Shown: positions 18,436-28,309, numbered from the stretch's first letter. The stretch: 41,212 bases of DNA from an uncultured Chromatiaceae bacterium (GCA_946482615.1 CAMLSF010000013.1:1-41212); one strand, 5' to 3'. The notes: generated by a model not told the origin, from the letters alone. Made by a program: numbers and translations.

Positions 18436-19772
18436 TAGTGACGTAAGTTAACTGTGCTGTTGGCAACAGTTTCGGTCATGATGAGCCATGCTTGCAAGTT
18501 TTGTTTTAATGAATCCGGGTCTATTTTGTCCAGCGTGTCGTTTGGTGTGTGGTGATAGTCAAAATAGTCAGTGCCATCTTGTGACAAAGCTACCACTGGT
18601 ACACCGGCCTGAGCTAATACAGACACATCAGGACCGCCGTAGGTGGTATTGCCGCCTAAAGCAATATTCAGATGAGCCAGTTTTTGTTGTAACTCTTTAG
18701 CAAAAGGCAGGGCTTTGTCACCAAAACGGCTTTCAATTTGCCAGATGCGGCCTGCACCAAAATCGGACTCTGCAGCTAACACATGTTTGCCTAAATCCTG
18801 ATGATGTTTGGCTGCATAAGCCCGGGCACCTAACAGTCCACCTTCTTCGTTGCCATATAACACAACACGGATAGTACGTTTAGGTCTGACTTTTTGTTTA
18901 ATTAAAGCGCCGGTCGCCATAGCTAAAGCCACTCCTGCACCATCATCCAAGGCCCCAGTGCCCTGATCCCATGAATCCAGATGACCACTGATCAGCACAA
19001 TTTCTTCAGGTTTTTCTGAACCTGTAATTTCTGCTATGACGTTATGACTGGTTGCTGTTTGCAGTTGGTTCTCCATTTGTAGTTTTAATTCTACTTTGGG
19101 TGAAATTTTCAGCATCTTTTCCAGATTCTGCGCATCAGGCACAGAGATGGCAACAGCAGGAATTTTAGGAATAGCTTCGTCGTATTTCATTGTTCCGGTA
19201 TGGGCGAACCTGTTATTGCTGGTACCCACAGAACGAATCACTATAGCCACAGCCCCCAGCTTTGCTGCTTCCACAGCGCCACGGGAGCGGGCTGCGACCA
19301 CCTGGCCATAAAAGGAGCCTGATTTGTCTTTGGCCATTGGCTTATTAATAAAAACAATTTTACCTTTTACAGCAGCCGCATCGGCTTTTTCCAGAGCTTC
19401 AATACTGTCAAAGATCACTACAGAAGCGGTAATACCTGCGGCTGGAGTTCCAACAGAACCACCCAATGAGGTAAGTACAAGAGGCTGAGCAAAAGGTGAA
19501 ATGACTTCAAGGCTGGCCTGACCGCGGCTCCAGCCGGGCATATCAAACTCTTCAGTCCAGACTTTGTCATAACCCAGTTGCTTTAAATTGGCCACAGCCC
19601 ATTGCACGGCACGACGGTCAGCCTCGCTGCCTGCGATACGTGGCCCGACTTCAACTGTGAGTGACTCAACCAGCTTGTAGGCTAAATCCTGATCCAAAGA
19701 AACCGGAGTTGTTGCAGCCCAGGCTGTTGGTGCGAATAAAACGCCGGAAATGATCCTTTGCCAAAATTTCAT
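18435..19772 (-). CDS. Secreted M28-family metallopeptidase (carboxypeptidase Q-like)
   Basis: The mature protein is a di-zinc aminopeptidase/carboxypeptidase. The 445-residue chain starts with a signal peptide (MKFWQRIISGVLFAPTAWA, cleaved before ATTPV). A PA (protease-associated) insert of about 120-240 follows. The M28 zinc ligands are all visible: SGHLDSWD (His, Asp), GALDDGAG (bridging Asp), YGNEEGGLLGA (catalytic Glu and ligand Glu), AESDFGAG (Asp) and DYHHTPNDT (His). The closest familiar architecture is mammalian plasma glutamate carboxypeptidase (CPQ). The frame opens at 19817, but the ATG at 19772 begins the signal peptide. It is the first gene of a two-gene unit. Confidence 0.9.
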   Translation of the reverse strand: MKFWQRIISGVLFAPTAWAATTPVSLDQDLAYKLVESLTVEVGPRIAGSEADRRAVQWAVANLKQLGYDKVWTEEFDMPGWSRGQASLEVISPFAQPLVLTSLGGSVGTPAAGITASVVIFDSIEALEKADAAAVKGKIVFINKPMAKDKSGSFYGQVVAARSRGAVEAAKLGAVAIVIRSVGTSNNRFAHTGTMKYDEAIPKIPAVAISVPDAQNLEKMLKISPKVELKLQMENQLQTATSHNVIAEITGSEKPEEIVLISGHLDSWDQGTGALDDGAGVALAMATGALIKQKVRPKRTIRVVLYGNEEGGLLGARAYAAKHHQDLGKHVLAAESDFGAGRIWQIESRFGDKALPFAKELQQKLAHLNIALGGNTTYGGPDVSVLAQAGVPVVALSQDGTDYFDYHHTPNDTLDKIDPDSLKQNLQAWLIMTETVANSTVNLRH

Positions 19773-19923
19773 CTGTGTTATGTACCCTGTAGTGTAATAG
19801 TGCAACCAATGTAGCATGTCAGCATCCGGGCAAATCTTCAGATTGCGATGAAAAGCTAAAGCAGGGAGTCAGTTGTGAGTCGAAAGCATGCGACTTCGCT
19901 TCTATGAGTCAGGTACAGCCTGA

Positions 19924-19951
19924 AATACGACAGATGAGAATAGATCGTATT
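19924..19951. promoter_or_regulatory. Inverted repeat upstream of the HlyU-type gene
   Basis: AATACGA (19924-19930) and TCGTATT (19945-19951) are perfect 7-base arms separated by 14 bases, ending 26 bases before the repressor gene. ArsR-family repressors usually bind such palindromes in their own promoter, so this is a candidate operator. Confidence 0.35.
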
Positions 19952-19977
19952 GTTTCGGCCCGCAGCGCGGCGGCATA

Positions 19978-20307
19978 ATGTTGTTTTTAGATCAAAGAAG
20001 CAACAAAATGAAATTGGAAGAAATGCTGAAGAATTCGGCGCAGGCAGCCAGGCTGCTGAAGGCGGTTTCCAATGAACGCCGCTTGCTGATTTTGTGTTAT
20101 TTGTTGGAGTCTGAGTTATCAGTCACCGAAATGAACGAAAAGTTGGGTTTAAGTCAGTCGGCTTTATCTCAGCACTTAGCTGTACTCAGGCGACAAAAAC
20201 TGGTGAAAACCCGCAAAGAAGCTCAAACCGTATTTTATCGAATCCAGAGCGAAGAAGCTGTCGCTTTGATTGGACTGTTGCATAAACTCTATTGTGAAAA
20301 GAAATAG
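19978..20307 (+). CDS. ArsR/SmtB-family repressor of the HlyU/SqrR type
   Basis: The 109-residue winged-helix protein closely follows Vibrio HlyU: SNERRLLILCYLLESELSVTEMN, then the recognition helix LGLSQSALSQHLAVLRRQKLV, and TRKEAQTVFYRI. It lacks the metal-binding ELCVCDL of ArsR. It has the cysteine pair of the reactive-sulfur-sensing subgroup, Cys40 and Cys106, 66 residues apart, as I recall for Vibrio cholerae HlyU (38/104) and SqrR (41/107). It should therefore be a persulfide-responsive repressor. The N-terminus before MKLEEM resembles that of HlyU, so I keep the ATG at 19978; 20008 is the alternative. No sulfur-metabolism target is adjacent. Confidence 0.88.
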   Translation: MLFLDQRSNKMKLEEMLKNSAQAARLLKAVSNERRLLILCYLLESELSVTEMNEKLGLSQSALSQHLAVLRRQKLVKTRKEAQTVFYRIQSEEAVALIGLLHKLYCEKK

Positions 20308-20388
20308 TACAGCGCTCTGAGGCTATTAGTGCCATGGATGGCCGTGAATGCAAAAGTGCATGATTGACATCGGTGTGAAATCAGATAT

Positions 20389-20416
20389 AAAAAAACCACC
20401 TTGCGGTGGTTTTTTT
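20389..20416. terminator. Bidirectional intrinsic terminator between hlyU-like gene and rpsT
   Basis: AAAAAAACCACC and GGTGGTTTTTTT-type arms surround the loop TTGC (20401-20404), giving a T-tract on either strand. It ends the HlyU-type gene on the plus strand and rpsT on the minus strand. Confidence 0.9.
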
Positions 20417-20461
20417 AATGCACTGTCACAACAAGCTGCTGCGAACAACAGCGTATTGAGA

Positions 20462-20737
20462 TTAAGCAGCTTTAGTAGCTAAAGCTTTAACGTGTGCATT
20501 TAAGCGTGACTTATGACGGGCAGCTTTGTTCTTATGGATCAGACCTTTGTCTGCCATACGATCCAAAATTGGAACCATCTTTTTGAACGCTTCTTGTGAA
20601 GCAGCTAAGTCAGCAGTTAACACTGCAGCGTATGTTTTCTTCATGAAAGTACGCATCATTGAGCGCTGACTTGCGTTTTGCTGACGACGCTTTTCTGATT
20701 GAATAGCGCGCTTCTTAGCAGACTTAATGTTAGCCAA
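20462..20737 (-). CDS. rpsT: 30S ribosomal protein bS20
   Basis: The 91-residue, Lys/Arg/Ala-rich helical protein reads [20 protein letters not shown], the hallmark of bS20, and ends [10 protein letters not shown]20 binds 16S rRNA early in 30S assembly. The start codon is TTG (complement at 20735-20737) with AGGAG seven bases upstream. A rare UUG start is also used by E. coli rpsT, where it takes part in autogenous translational control; the same may hold here. The gene is divergent from murJ, an arrangement kept in many gammaproteobacteria, and has a strong promoter and a terminator of its own. Confidence 0.97.
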   Translation of the reverse strand: MANIKSAKKRAIQSEKRRQQNASQRSMMRTFMKKTYAAVLTADLAASQEAFKKMVPILDRMADKGLIHKNKAARHKSRLNAHVKALATKAA

Positions 20738-20779
20738 GGTAACACTCCTAAAAACTAAACCGGGACCTTTAAAGGCCGC

Positions 20780-20810
20780 ATAATATGCCTATTTTGTAGG
20801 CCCTTGTCAA
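20780..20810 (-). promoter_or_regulatory. Promoter of rpsT
   Basis: On the minus strand a consensus TTGACA (20805-20810) is followed after 19 bases by TATTAT (20780-20785), or after 17 bases by CATATT. A roughly 35-base leader then reaches the TTG start. A perfect -35 fits a highly expressed ribosomal gene. Confidence 0.6.
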
Positions 20811-20909
20811 ATGCTTTCCTTGACAGATTGCAGAATAAAATCAGCCCTTGGCTGGTAATCCACTCTGACTCGGGTGAAAATAGCAGAAATGTCGTTGCAG
20901 GAGCAGTCT

Positions 20910-22484
20910 GTGTCAGGAAAATTATTAAAATCAGGCATGATCGTAAGCTTTATGACCTTTATTTCACGGGTGCTGGGCTTAATCCGTGATGTGATAGTTG
21001 CCAATGTCTTAGGCGCAGGGGCTATGGCCGATGTCTTTTTTATGGCCAACCGTATTCCTAATTTTTTACGGCGTTTATTTGCTGAAGGGGCATTTTCACA
21101 AGCTTTTGTGCCTGTACTGGCTGAAGTAAAAGAAAAACATGGCGACGATGCAGTGCGGGAGCTGATCGCCAAAGCGGCTGGGACTTTGGGCTTCATTGTC
21201 ACAGGGGTCACTTTGCTGGCTGTGATAGGTTCACCTGTGTTGATGATGTTATTTGGCGCCGGCTGGTTTAATGCCTATTTAGAAGGGGCACCAGAGGGCG
21301 ATAAATACCTGCAGGCCAGTTTCCTGTTGAAAATCACTTTTCCTTATTTATGGTTTATCACCTTTGTCGCTTTATCCGGCGCTGTGCTGAATACTTACAA
21401 CAAATTTGCGGTCGCGGCTTTTACCCCGGTCTTTTTAAATATCGCCATGATAGGGGCCGCTATTTATCTGGCGCCACAAATGCAAAACCCGGCTGAAGCT
21501 GTGGCCTGGGGGGTGTTTTTAGGTGGTTTAATTCAGTTTTTATTCCAGTTGCCATTTTTAGCCAAAGCCGGATTATTGGTGATGCCACGTTGGGGCTGGA
21601 AAGACCCTCATGTCACTAAAATCCGCACTTTAATGATCCCTGCTTTATTTGGTGTCTCTGTCAGTCAGATTAACCTGTTGCTGGATGCCATTATCGCGTC
21701 CTTTTTAGTCACTGGTGCGGTCAGCTGGTTGTATTACTCTGACCGTTTACTGGAATTTCCATTAGGTTTATTTGGGATTGCGATTGCTACTGTGATTTTG
21801 CCTGGCTTATCCCGTCATTATGCAGCGGCCAGCGAAGCAGCTTTTAAATACACCCTGGACTGGGCTGTGCGTTTTATTTGCCTGTTTGGTATTCCATCTA
21901 TGATGGGGCTAATAGTGCTGGCTGAACCTATTATCGCCTCTGTGTTTATGCGTGGGGAATTCACCGCAGATGACGTGGTAAAAACCTCACACAGTCTGAT
22001 TGCATACAACACAGGTTTAGTAGCGCTGATGCTGATTAAAGTACTGGCCCCGGCTTTTTATGCGCGGCAGGATATAAAAACGCCAGTGCGGATTGCCATT
22101 ATTGCGATGGTGGCGAATATGGTATTTAACCTGATGCTGGCACCTTTTTTAAGTTATGTCGGTCTGGCTTTAGCGACGGCCTTATCCGGTACTCTGAATG
22201 CCTGGTTGCTGTATCGAGGTTTAAAGCAGCGTGATATTTATAGCTTCAGCAGTAAAACCAGCTGGTTTATTGCGAAGGCTTTTGTTGCCGCAACCCTTAT
22301 GGCCGGTGCTTTGTTTTATGTTATCCCCGATCTTTCAGGCTGGATAGCTTTAGGTTTATCAGGTCAGGTACTGCATTTATTGGCCTACTTTGGCTTTGCC
22401 ATTGTGGCTTATTTTGTTTTGCTTTTTGTCTTTGGTGTGCGCCTGCGCGATTTTAAACGCCAGACAAATGCTGAAAGCAACTAA
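20910..22484 (+). CDS. murJ: Lipid II flippase MurJ
   Basis: MurJ moves lipid II across the inner membrane for peptidoglycan synthesis. The protein (524 residues from 20910) is a MOP-superfamily transporter with about 14 spans and the family segments SRVLGLIRD, FAEGAFSQAFVPVL, LLKITFPY and VKVLAPAFYARQDIKTPV-like (IKVLAPAFYARQDIKTP). I favour the GTG at 20910: AGGAG lies six bases upstream and MSGKLLKSGMIVSFMT matches the E. coli and Shewanella-type start. An ATG at 20889 and a GTG at 20874 are in frame but lack good ribosome sites. It heads the murJ-ribF-ileS-lspA-fkpB-ispH series. Confidence 0.95.
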   Translation: MSGKLLKSGMIVSFMTFISRVLGLIRDVIVANVLGAGAMADVFFMANRIPNFLRRLFAEGAFSQAFVPVLAEVKEKHGDDAVRELIAKAAGTLGFIVTGVTLLAVIGSPVLMMLFGAGWFNAYLEGAPEGDKYLQASFLLKITFPYLWFITFVALSGAVLNTYNKFAVAAFTPVFLNIAMIGAAIYLAPQMQNPAEAVAWGVFLGGLIQFLFQLPFLAKAGLLVMPRWGWKDPHVTKIRTLMIPALFGVSVSQINLLLDAIIASFLVTGAVSWLYYSDRLLEFPLGLFGIAIATVILPGLSRHYAAASEAAFKYTLDWAVRFICLFGIPSMMGLIVLAEPIIASVFMRGEFTADDVVKTSHSLIAYNTGLVALMLIKVLAPAFYARQDIKTPVRIAIIAMVANMVFNLMLAPFLSYVGLALATALSGTLNAWLLYRGLKQRDIYSFSSKTSWFIAKAFVAATLMAGALFYVIPDLSGWIALGLSGQVLHLLAYFGFAIVAYFVLLFVFGVRLRDFKRQTNAESN

Positions 22485-22499
22485 TTAAATGGGTATAAT
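22471..22499 (+). promoter_or_regulatory. Candidate internal promoter before ribF
   Basis: CTGAAA (22471-22476, 4 of 6) and a perfect TATAAT (22494-22499) are 17 bases apart, overlapping the end of murJ. This would let ribF-ileS be expressed apart from murJ. Confidence 0.45.
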
Positions 22500-22535
22500 C
22501 AGGCTCTTTTTGCAGCAGCAGAGTAAGAATACCGG

Positions 22536-23468
22536 ATGGAGTTAATTCGCGGCTTACATACAATTCAACCCAGACATCAGGGCTGCGTTTTAACTATAGG
22601 CAATTTTGATGGCGTGCATCTGGGGCATCAGGCGGTACTGACGCAATTAAAAGCTATTGCGGCAGAGCTACATTTACCTGCAGTGGTGATGGTGTTTGAA
22701 CCTCAGCCACTGGAGTTGTTTAACCCTGAAGCTGCACCCGCTCGTTTATGCCGGTTTCGGGAAAAATACCACTGGCTGGCGCAACAGGGGGTGGATCGCA
22801 TGCTTTGTGTGCCTTTTACCCGGGAATTTGCCAGTCAGGAACCAGAGCAGTTTATTCAGGATTTATTGCTGAATAAACTGGGCGTCAGGCATCTGATTGT
22901 CGGTGATGATTTTTGTTTTGGCAAAAACCGGGCCGGTAATTTTGCTTTGTTACAGCAAGCCGCAGCTAAGCATGGTTTTGGTTTGGGCAGTACAGCCAGT
23001 CTGAAACAAAATGATCAGCGGGTTAGCAGCACTTTAATTCGCCAGGCCCTGGAGCAGGATCAGTTAGAGCTGGCGGCCCAAATGTTAGGCCGGCCTTTTT
23101 CATTGATGGGGCGGGTGCGCCATGGTCAGAAAGTAGGGCGTCAGCTTGGGTTTCCTACAGCGAATGTCTGGCTTTATCGGAAAAATTTACCTGTGCATGG
23201 TGTGTATGCCATTGAGGCTGTAACCCAAATGGGGCTTTACCATGGTGTGGCCAATATAGGTTCCAGACCAACGCTGCAGGGTAAAAAAGAGCAGCTTGAA
23301 GCGCATTTTTTTGATTTTAACGGCGACTTATACGGCCAGCAGATTGAAGTGATTTTAAAAAAGAAAATCAGGCCGGAGCGGCGTTTTGACGGCCTTGCGC
23401 AATTGCAGCAACAAATTGTTTTAGATGCGCAGCAGGCGCGTGACTATTTTGCTTTGCCTTCTGCGTAA
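22536..23468 (+). CDS. ribF: Bifunctional riboflavin kinase / FAD synthetase
   Basis: RibF phosphorylates riboflavin to FMN and adenylylates FMN to FAD. The 310-residue protein has an N-terminal nucleotidyltransferase domain with [10 protein letters not shown] (22-31), [11 protein letters not shown] and [10 protein letters not shown]. The C-terminal riboflavin kinase domain has [11 protein letters not shown] and [10 protein letters not shown]. Length is normal. It lies between murJ and ileS, its usual neighbours, with short gaps of about 50 bases on each side. No FMN riboswitch was seen upstream. Confidence 0.97.
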   Translation: MELIRGLHTIQPRHQGCVLTIGNFDGVHLGHQAVLTQLKAIAAELHLPAVVMVFEPQPLELFNPEAAPARLCRFREKYHWLAQQGVDRMLCVPFTREFASQEPEQFIQDLLLNKLGVRHLIVGDDFCFGKNRAGNFALLQQAAAKHGFGLGSTASLKQNDQRVSSTLIRQALEQDQLELAAQMLGRPFSLMGRVRHGQKVGRQLGFPTANVWLYRKNLPVHGVYAIEAVTQMGLYHGVANIGSRPTLQGKKEQLEAHFFDFNGDLYGQQIEVILKKKIRPERRFDGLAQLQQQIVLDAQQARDYFALPSA

Positions 23469-23521
23469 AGCAAGGCAGAGCGATAACGAATTTAAACTTA
23501 AAGAAGACGGAACAACAACGG

Positions 23522-26350
23522 ATGACTGACTACAAGCAGACTTTGAATTTACCGGACACGGCTTTTGCCATGCGCGCCAACCTTGCGCAGCGTGAGCCGC
23601 AGATGTTAGCCAACTGGACGGAAAAAAAACTGTACCAGAAAATTCGTCAGGCCAAACAAGGGAAAAAAACCTTTATCCTGCACGATGGCCCTCCATATGC
23701 CAACGGTAACATTCACATTGGTCACGCCGTCAATAAAATCCTGAAGGATATGATTGTTAAAGCCAAGACTTTGTCTGACTTTGATGCTCCTTATGTGCCG
23801 GGCTGGGACTGTCATGGTTTGCCGATAGAGCTGGTGGTTGAAAAGAAATACGGCAAGCCAGGTGTGAAGTTAAGTGCTGCTGAATTCCGTCAAAAATGCC
23901 GTGACTATGCGCTGACGCAAATTGAAGCTCAGAAAGTCGACTTTATCCGTTTAGGTGTGTTGGGCGACTGGGACAATCCGTACCGCACTATGGATTTTGC
24001 CACTGAAGCCAATATTATCCGCTCTTTAGGTCGTATCATCGACAATGGCCATCTGCAGCAAGGCTTTAAGCCAGTGCACTGGTGTACCGACTGTGGTTCT
24101 GCCTTGGCTGAAGCTGAAGTGGAATATCAGGATAAAGTATCACCGGCCATTGATGTACGTTTTAGCCTGGTGAACGAAGCTGATGTAAATAAATTTGATC
24201 ACCCTGAAGGGCACACTGGCTCTGGCCCTGTGTCTGTAGTGATCTGGACCACGACGCCATGGACTATTCCGGCTAACCGTGCTGTAGCTTTGAATGCCAA
24301 AATTGAGTACAGCCTGGTGCAGGTCGAACAAGGTCCAAATGGCCCTGAGCGTTTAATTGTAGCGACAGATTTAGTCACTGCAGTGATGGCCCGTGCTGGT
24401 GTTGAGCATTACCATAATTTAGGCTTCTGCAAAGGCCTGGCACTGGAGCTGGTGCAGTTAAAACATCCACTCTATGACTTCAATGTGCCGGTGATTTTAG
24501 GTGATCACGTCACCACTGATTCTGGTACCGGTGCTGTGCATACGGCCCCAGGTCATGGCCCGGACGACTTTACCGTCGGTAAGCTCTACAACTTAGAAGT
24601 GGCGAATCCTGTAGGCGCGAATGGGGTTTATCTGCCGGATACGCCACTTTTTGCGGGTCAGCATGTATTTAAAGCCAACGACTCTGTGGTGGAGGCCTTA
24701 AAAGCAGCGGGTAAGTTGCTGGTGCATAAAGCTTTAACCCACAGCTACCCACATTGCTGGCGCCATAAAACCCCTATTATTTTTCGTGCTACACCGCAGT
24801 GGTTTGTCAGCATGGAACAAAAAGGCCTGCGCAGTACGTCCTTAGAACAAATTAATCAAACCCGCTGGATCCCGGACTGGGGTCAGCAGCGGATTGAAAA
24901 CATGGTCGCAGGTCGTCCGGACTGGTGTATTTCCCGTCAGCGCACCTGGGGTGTGCCTATAGCTCTGTTTGTTGATAAAGACACCAGCGCTTTGCACCCG
25001 AATACGCCGGCTTTGATGGAGCAAGTGGCCAAGCTGGTGGAACAGTCTGGTATTCAGGCCTGGTTTGACTTAGAGCCAGAAACTTTATTAGGTGCTGATG
25101 CCGCTCAATATGTCAAAGTGACAGACACGCTGGATGTCTGGTTTGACTCAGGTGTGACCCATGCTTGTGTGGTTGAGCCTCGTGCAGAATTCCATGGTGC
25201 CACTCAGGCTGACCTGTATTTGGAAGGTTCGGATCAGCACCGTGGCTGGTTTATGTCGTCCCTGATGACAGGTGTGGCGATTAAGCACCATGCGCCATAC
25301 AAACAAGTACTGACCCATGGTTTTACCGTAGATGGCGAAGGCCGCAAAATGTCCAAGTCTTTGGGCAATGTGGTCTCACCGCAAGACGTGATGAACAAGT
25401 TAGGCGCTGATATTCTGCGCTTATGGGTAGCTACAACGGATTACACCTCAGAGATGACAGTCTCTGATGAAATCTTAAACCGCGCTGCCGACAAATACCG
25501 TCGTATCCGCAATACGGCCCGCTTCCTGCTAGCGAACTTAAAAGGTTTTGAGCCAGAAACACAGGCCGTGCCATTTGAAGACATGGTGCAGCTGGATTTA
25601 TGGCTGGTGCAACGTGCGGCCAAACTGCAGCAGGAAATTGTTGATGCTTATGAAAACTATCAGTTCCACCAGGTCAGCCAGAAGCTGATGAATTTCTGTA
25701 CTGTGGAGCTGGGTAGTTTCTACCTGGATGTGATTAAAGACCGTCAGTACACAGCAAAAACCGATGGTTTAGCCCGTCGCTCCTGTCAGACTGCGTTATT
25801 CCATGTGGTACAGGCCATGGTGCGCTGGATGGCACCTATCATGAGCTTCACTGCTCAGGAGATCTGGGAAGTGATGCCGGGTCAGCATAGTGAGTTTGTC
25901 TTCACTGAAGTCTGGTATCAGGGCCTGGATTCAGTGCCTGCCGGTCAGTTTGATGATGCCTTCTGGCAACAACTGCTGGAAGTACGGGATGCGGTCAACA
26001 AGGTGCTGGAAGTCGGCCGTCGTGATGGCAAAATTGGTGCGTCCTTGCAGGCTGAAGTGACCTTATACGCCAAAGGAGCGCTGGCTACAGACCTGAAGTC
26101 TATTGGCGATGAATTACGTTTTGCTTTGTTAACTTCTACTGCTGTGGTCTCCAGCGACGCTGCTCCTGCTGATGCAGTAGCGACCGAAATGGACAACCTC
26201 TTTGTGGTATTAAACGCCTCCACTGCAGCTAAATGTGATCGTTGCTGGCACCACAGACACGATGTAGGTCTGAATCCGGCCCATCCGCTGATCTGTCTGC
26301 GCTGTGTGGATAACGTCGAAGGTGCTGGTGAAGTAAGGAAGTTTGCTTAA
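23522..26350 (+). CDS. ileS: Isoleucyl-tRNA synthetase
   Basis: IleS charges tRNA-Ile and edits misactivated valine. The 942-residue class I synthetase has the HIGH motif at 65-68 ([13 protein letters not shown]), the CP1 editing domain with [13 protein letters not shown], the KMSKS loop near 605 ([12 protein letters not shown]) and a C-terminal zinc finger (CDRCWHH then CLRCVDN). This is the bacterial, mupirocin-sensitive type. The ATG at 23522 gives the family start [11 protein letters not shown]. Its TAA overlaps the lspA ATG by one base, giving translational coupling. Confidence 0.98.
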   Translation: MTDYKQTLNLPDTAFAMRANLAQREPQMLANWTEKKLYQKIRQAKQGKKTFILHDGPPYANGNIHIGHAVNKILKDMIVKAKTLSDFDAPYVPGWDCHGLPIELVVEKKYGKPGVKLSAAEFRQKCRDYALTQIEAQKVDFIRLGVLGDWDNPYRTMDFATEANIIRSLGRIIDNGHLQQGFKPVHWCTDCGSALAEAEVEYQDKVSPAIDVRFSLVNEADVNKFDHPEGHTGSGPVSVVIWTTTPWTIPANRAVALNAKIEYSLVQVEQGPNGPERLIVATDLVTAVMARAGVEHYHNLGFCKGLALELVQLKHPLYDFNVPVILGDHVTTDSGTGAVHTAPGHGPDDFTVGKLYNLEVANPVGANGVYLPDTPLFAGQHVFKANDSVVEALKAAGKLLVHKALTHSYPHCWRHKTPIIFRATPQWFVSMEQKGLRSTSLEQINQTRWIPDWGQQRIENMVAGRPDWCISRQRTWGVPIALFVDKDTSALHPNTPALMEQVAKLVEQSGIQAWFDLEPETLLGADAAQYVKVTDTLDVWFDSGVTHACVVEPRAEFHGATQADLYLEGSDQHRGWFMSSLMTGVAIKHHAPYKQVLTHGFTVDGEGRKMSKSLGNVVSPQDVMNKLGADILRLWVATTDYTSEMTVSDEILNRAADKYRRIRNTARFLLANLKGFEPETQAVPFEDMVQLDLWLVQRAAKLQQEIVDAYENYQFHQVSQKLMNFCTVELGSFYLDVIKDRQYTAKTDGLARRSCQTALFHVVQAMVRWMAPIMSFTAQEIWEVMPGQHSEFVFTEVWYQGLDSVPAGQFDDAFWQQLLEVRDAVNKVLEVGRRDGKIGASLQAEVTLYAKGALATDLKSIGDELRFALLTSTAVVSSDAAPADAVATEMDNLFVVLNASTAAKCDRCWHHRHDVGLNPAHPLICLRCVDNVEGAGEVRKFA

Positions 26351-26871
26351 TGCAGCTATTTAAAGGCCGTTTATTTACGGAGACCGGTTGGCGCTGGTGG
26401 TGGCTGATTGCGTTGGTGCTGGTCGCTGACCAATTGAGCAAAATCTGGGTGATCCAGAACTTCAGCTTAGGCGAATCTGTGTCTTTGTTGCCGGTGTTTA
26501 ATTTTACTTATGCCCGCAACTATGGCGCTGCGTTTTCGTTTTTAGGAGATGCAAGCGGCTGGCAACGCTGGTTTTTTACCCTGATCGCTGTAGTGGTCAG
26601 TATCGTATTAGCTATCTGGTTAAGCCGTTTGGCCAAAACCCAGCTGAAATTATCTTTAGCACTTAGCCTGATTATCAGCGGTGCTATTGGTAATTTAATT
26701 GACCGCAGCCTGTATGGTTATGTGGTGGATTTTCTGCATGTGTTTTATCAGAACTGGCATTACCCTATTTTTAATATCGCCGATTGCGCTATCAGCATTG
26801 GCGCTGTTTTACTGATCTGGGATAGTTTTAGCAGCGAAACCCAGAAAGAGACTTCAGGAGACAAGCTGTGA
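26350..26871 (+). CDS. lspA: Lipoprotein signal peptidase (signal peptidase II)
   Basis: LspA cuts the signal peptide from diacylglyceryl-prolipoproteins, for example the MltF precursor in this window. The 173-residue inner-membrane protein has four spans and both catalytic aspartates: GNLIDR then VVDFLH (Asp127), and FNIADCAIS (Asp145). NYGAAFSFL is the conserved substrate-site motif. It starts within the ileS stop (TAATG) and its own stop overlaps the next start by four bases (GTGA). Confidence 0.97.
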   Translation: MQLFKGRLFTETGWRWWWLIALVLVADQLSKIWVIQNFSLGESVSLLPVFNFTYARNYGAAFSFLGDASGWQRWFFTLIAVVVSIVLAIWLSRLAKTQLKLSLALSLIISGAIGNLIDRSLYGYVVDFLHVFYQNWHYPIFNIADCAISIGAVLLIWDSFSSETQKETSGDKL

Positions 26872-27299
26872 TCATAGGTCCAGGCAGTACTGTGATATTT
26901 CACTTTGATATTAAATTGTCCGATGGCAGCGCCGCCGAAAGCACCCGCGTGCATAACAAACCAGCCAAACTGCAAATGGGCGATGGTAGCCTGTCGCCTG
27001 CTTTTGAAGCTCAGTTAGGGGGAATGGCCGCTGGTGATAAACGCACTTTCACTTTAGCGCCTGAAGATGCGTACGGCATGCCTAATCCTGACAATATTTA
27101 TTATGTCGACCGCAGTAAGTTCTCGAGCGACGCTCCGGCCAAAGTCGGCATGATTGTAGGTTTTGCTATGCCGGACGGTTCTGAATTGCCTGGCCTTATT
27201 CGTGAAGTGGTGGGCGAGTCTGTCACTGTGGATTTTAACCATCCGCTGGCCGGCCAGACTCTGACCTTTAATGTTGAAATCGTACAGGTTATCAATTAA
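26868..27299 (+). CDS. fkpB: FKBP-type peptidyl-prolyl isomerase FkpB (SlpA-like)
   Basis: This 143-residue cytoplasmic protein has an FKBP fold with an inserted-in-flap chaperone domain, as in SlpA/FkpB. Signs are [13 protein letters not shown] at the start, [26 protein letters not shown], the IF domain [16 protein letters not shown] and [14 protein letters not shown] at the end. The start codon is GTG at 26868, overlapping the lspA stop, with AGGAG eight bases upstream. The fkpB place between lspA and ispH is conserved in E. coli and Pseudomonas. Confidence 0.95.
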   Translation: MIIGPGSTVIFHFDIKLSDGSAAESTRVHNKPAKLQMGDGSLSPAFEAQLGGMAAGDKRTFTLAPEDAYGMPNPDNIYYVDRSKFSSDAPAKVGMIVGFAMPDGSELPGLIREVVGESVTVDFNHPLAGQTLTFNVEIVQVIN

Positions 27300-27301
27300 T
27301 T

Positions 27302-28231
27302 ATGGATATCTTACTCGCCAATCCACGGGGTTTTTGTGCCGGAGTTGACCGTGCTATCAGCATAGTGTCCCGTGCGCTGGAACTTTACGAGCCGCCTATT
27401 TATGTGCGCCACGAAGTAGTGCATAACAAATTTGTGGTTGATGGTTTACGTCGTGCCGGAGCTGTCTTTGTTGACGAGCTGGACGAAGTGCCGGACGATG
27501 CGATCGTGATTTTCAGTGCCCATGGCGTATCACAAGCTGTACGTGAAAACGCTAAACAACGGGGTTTAAAGGTATTTGACGCCACTTGTCCTTTGGTCAC
27601 TAAAGTGCATATGGAAGTCACCCGAGCCAGTCGAAAAGGCATTGAGTGTATTCTGATTGGTCATGCCGGACACCCTGAAGTCGAAGGTACTATGGGCCAA
27701 TACGACAACCCGGAAGGTGGCATTTACCTGGTCGAGTCAGTGGAAGATGTAGAAAAACTGCAGGTGAAAAACTCATCGCAGCTTTGCTTCAGCAGCCAGA
27801 CGACTTTATCTGTCGATGACACGGCTGATGTGATAGACGCTTTGCGCCAACGTTTCCCAGAGATTGAAGGGCCACGTAAAGACGATATTTGTTACGCCAC
27901 ACAAAACCGGCAGGATGCGGTGCGTGAGCTGTCCGCCAAAACCGAGCTGTTGCTGGTGGTAGGGGCTAAAAACAGCAGTAACTCCAATCGTTTGCGCGAG
28001 CTGGCTGAAAAAATGGGCTGTCGCTCTTATCTGATTGACACTGCAGCGGATATTCAGCAGGACTGGCTGAAAGACGTTAAGTCTGTCGGCGTGACAGCAG
28101 GGGCTTCAGCGCCTGAAGTACTGGTGCAGCAGGTTGTGCAGCGTTTAACTGAATGGGGGGGTAAACAAGTGATTGAACATCCCGGCCGTGAAGAAAACGT
28201 GATTTTTGCGGTGCCAGCAGAGCTTCGCTAA
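27302..28231 (+). CDS. ispH: 4-hydroxy-3-methylbut-2-enyl diphosphate reductase
   Basis: IspH makes IPP and DMAPP in the last step of the methylerythritol phosphate pathway, using an iron-sulfur cluster. The 309-residue protein has the three cluster cysteines at Cys12 ([12 protein letters not shown]), Cys96 ([10 protein letters not shown]) and Cys197 (DICYATQNR), plus the substrate-binding HEVVHN, SAHGVS and [11 protein letters not shown]. It is slightly shorter at the C-terminus than E. coli IspH. It starts two bases after fkpB. A hairpin and a 159-base gap separate it from the pilus genes. Confidence 0.98.
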   Translation: MDILLANPRGFCAGVDRAISIVSRALELYEPPIYVRHEVVHNKFVVDGLRRAGAVFVDELDEVPDDAIVIFSAHGVSQAVRENAKQRGLKVFDATCPLVTKVHMEVTRASRKGIECILIGHAGHPEVEGTMGQYDNPEGGIYLVESVEDVEKLQVKNSSQLCFSSQTTLSVDDTADVIDALRQRFPEIEGPRKDDICYATQNRQDAVRELSAKTELLLVVGAKNSSNSNRLRELAEKMGCRSYLIDTAADIQQDWLKDVKSVGVTAGASAPEVLVQQVVQRLTEWGGKQVIEHPGREENVIFAVPAELR

Positions 28232-28260
28232 CACTATCATTTCAAATGATTTTCTCTTTG

Positions 28261-28309
28261 TTAACCTCCATCCGTAAAGTTCAGTCTTTGCGGATGGAAG
28301 TCTGGTTAA
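28261..28309 (+). terminator. Long hairpin after ispH (possible terminator or leader structure)
   Basis: CCATCCGTAAAG (28268-28279) pairs with CTTTGCGGATGG (28286-28297) with one G-U pair around TTCAGT, and TTAACC/GGTTAA adds an outer stem (28261-28266, 28304-28309). There is no clean T-tract, so it may be a weak terminator or a structured leader before fimT. Confidence 0.5.

Noticed and set aside
22485..22535. FMN riboswitch before ribF
   Set aside because: The gap is only 51 bases and lacks the RFN element.
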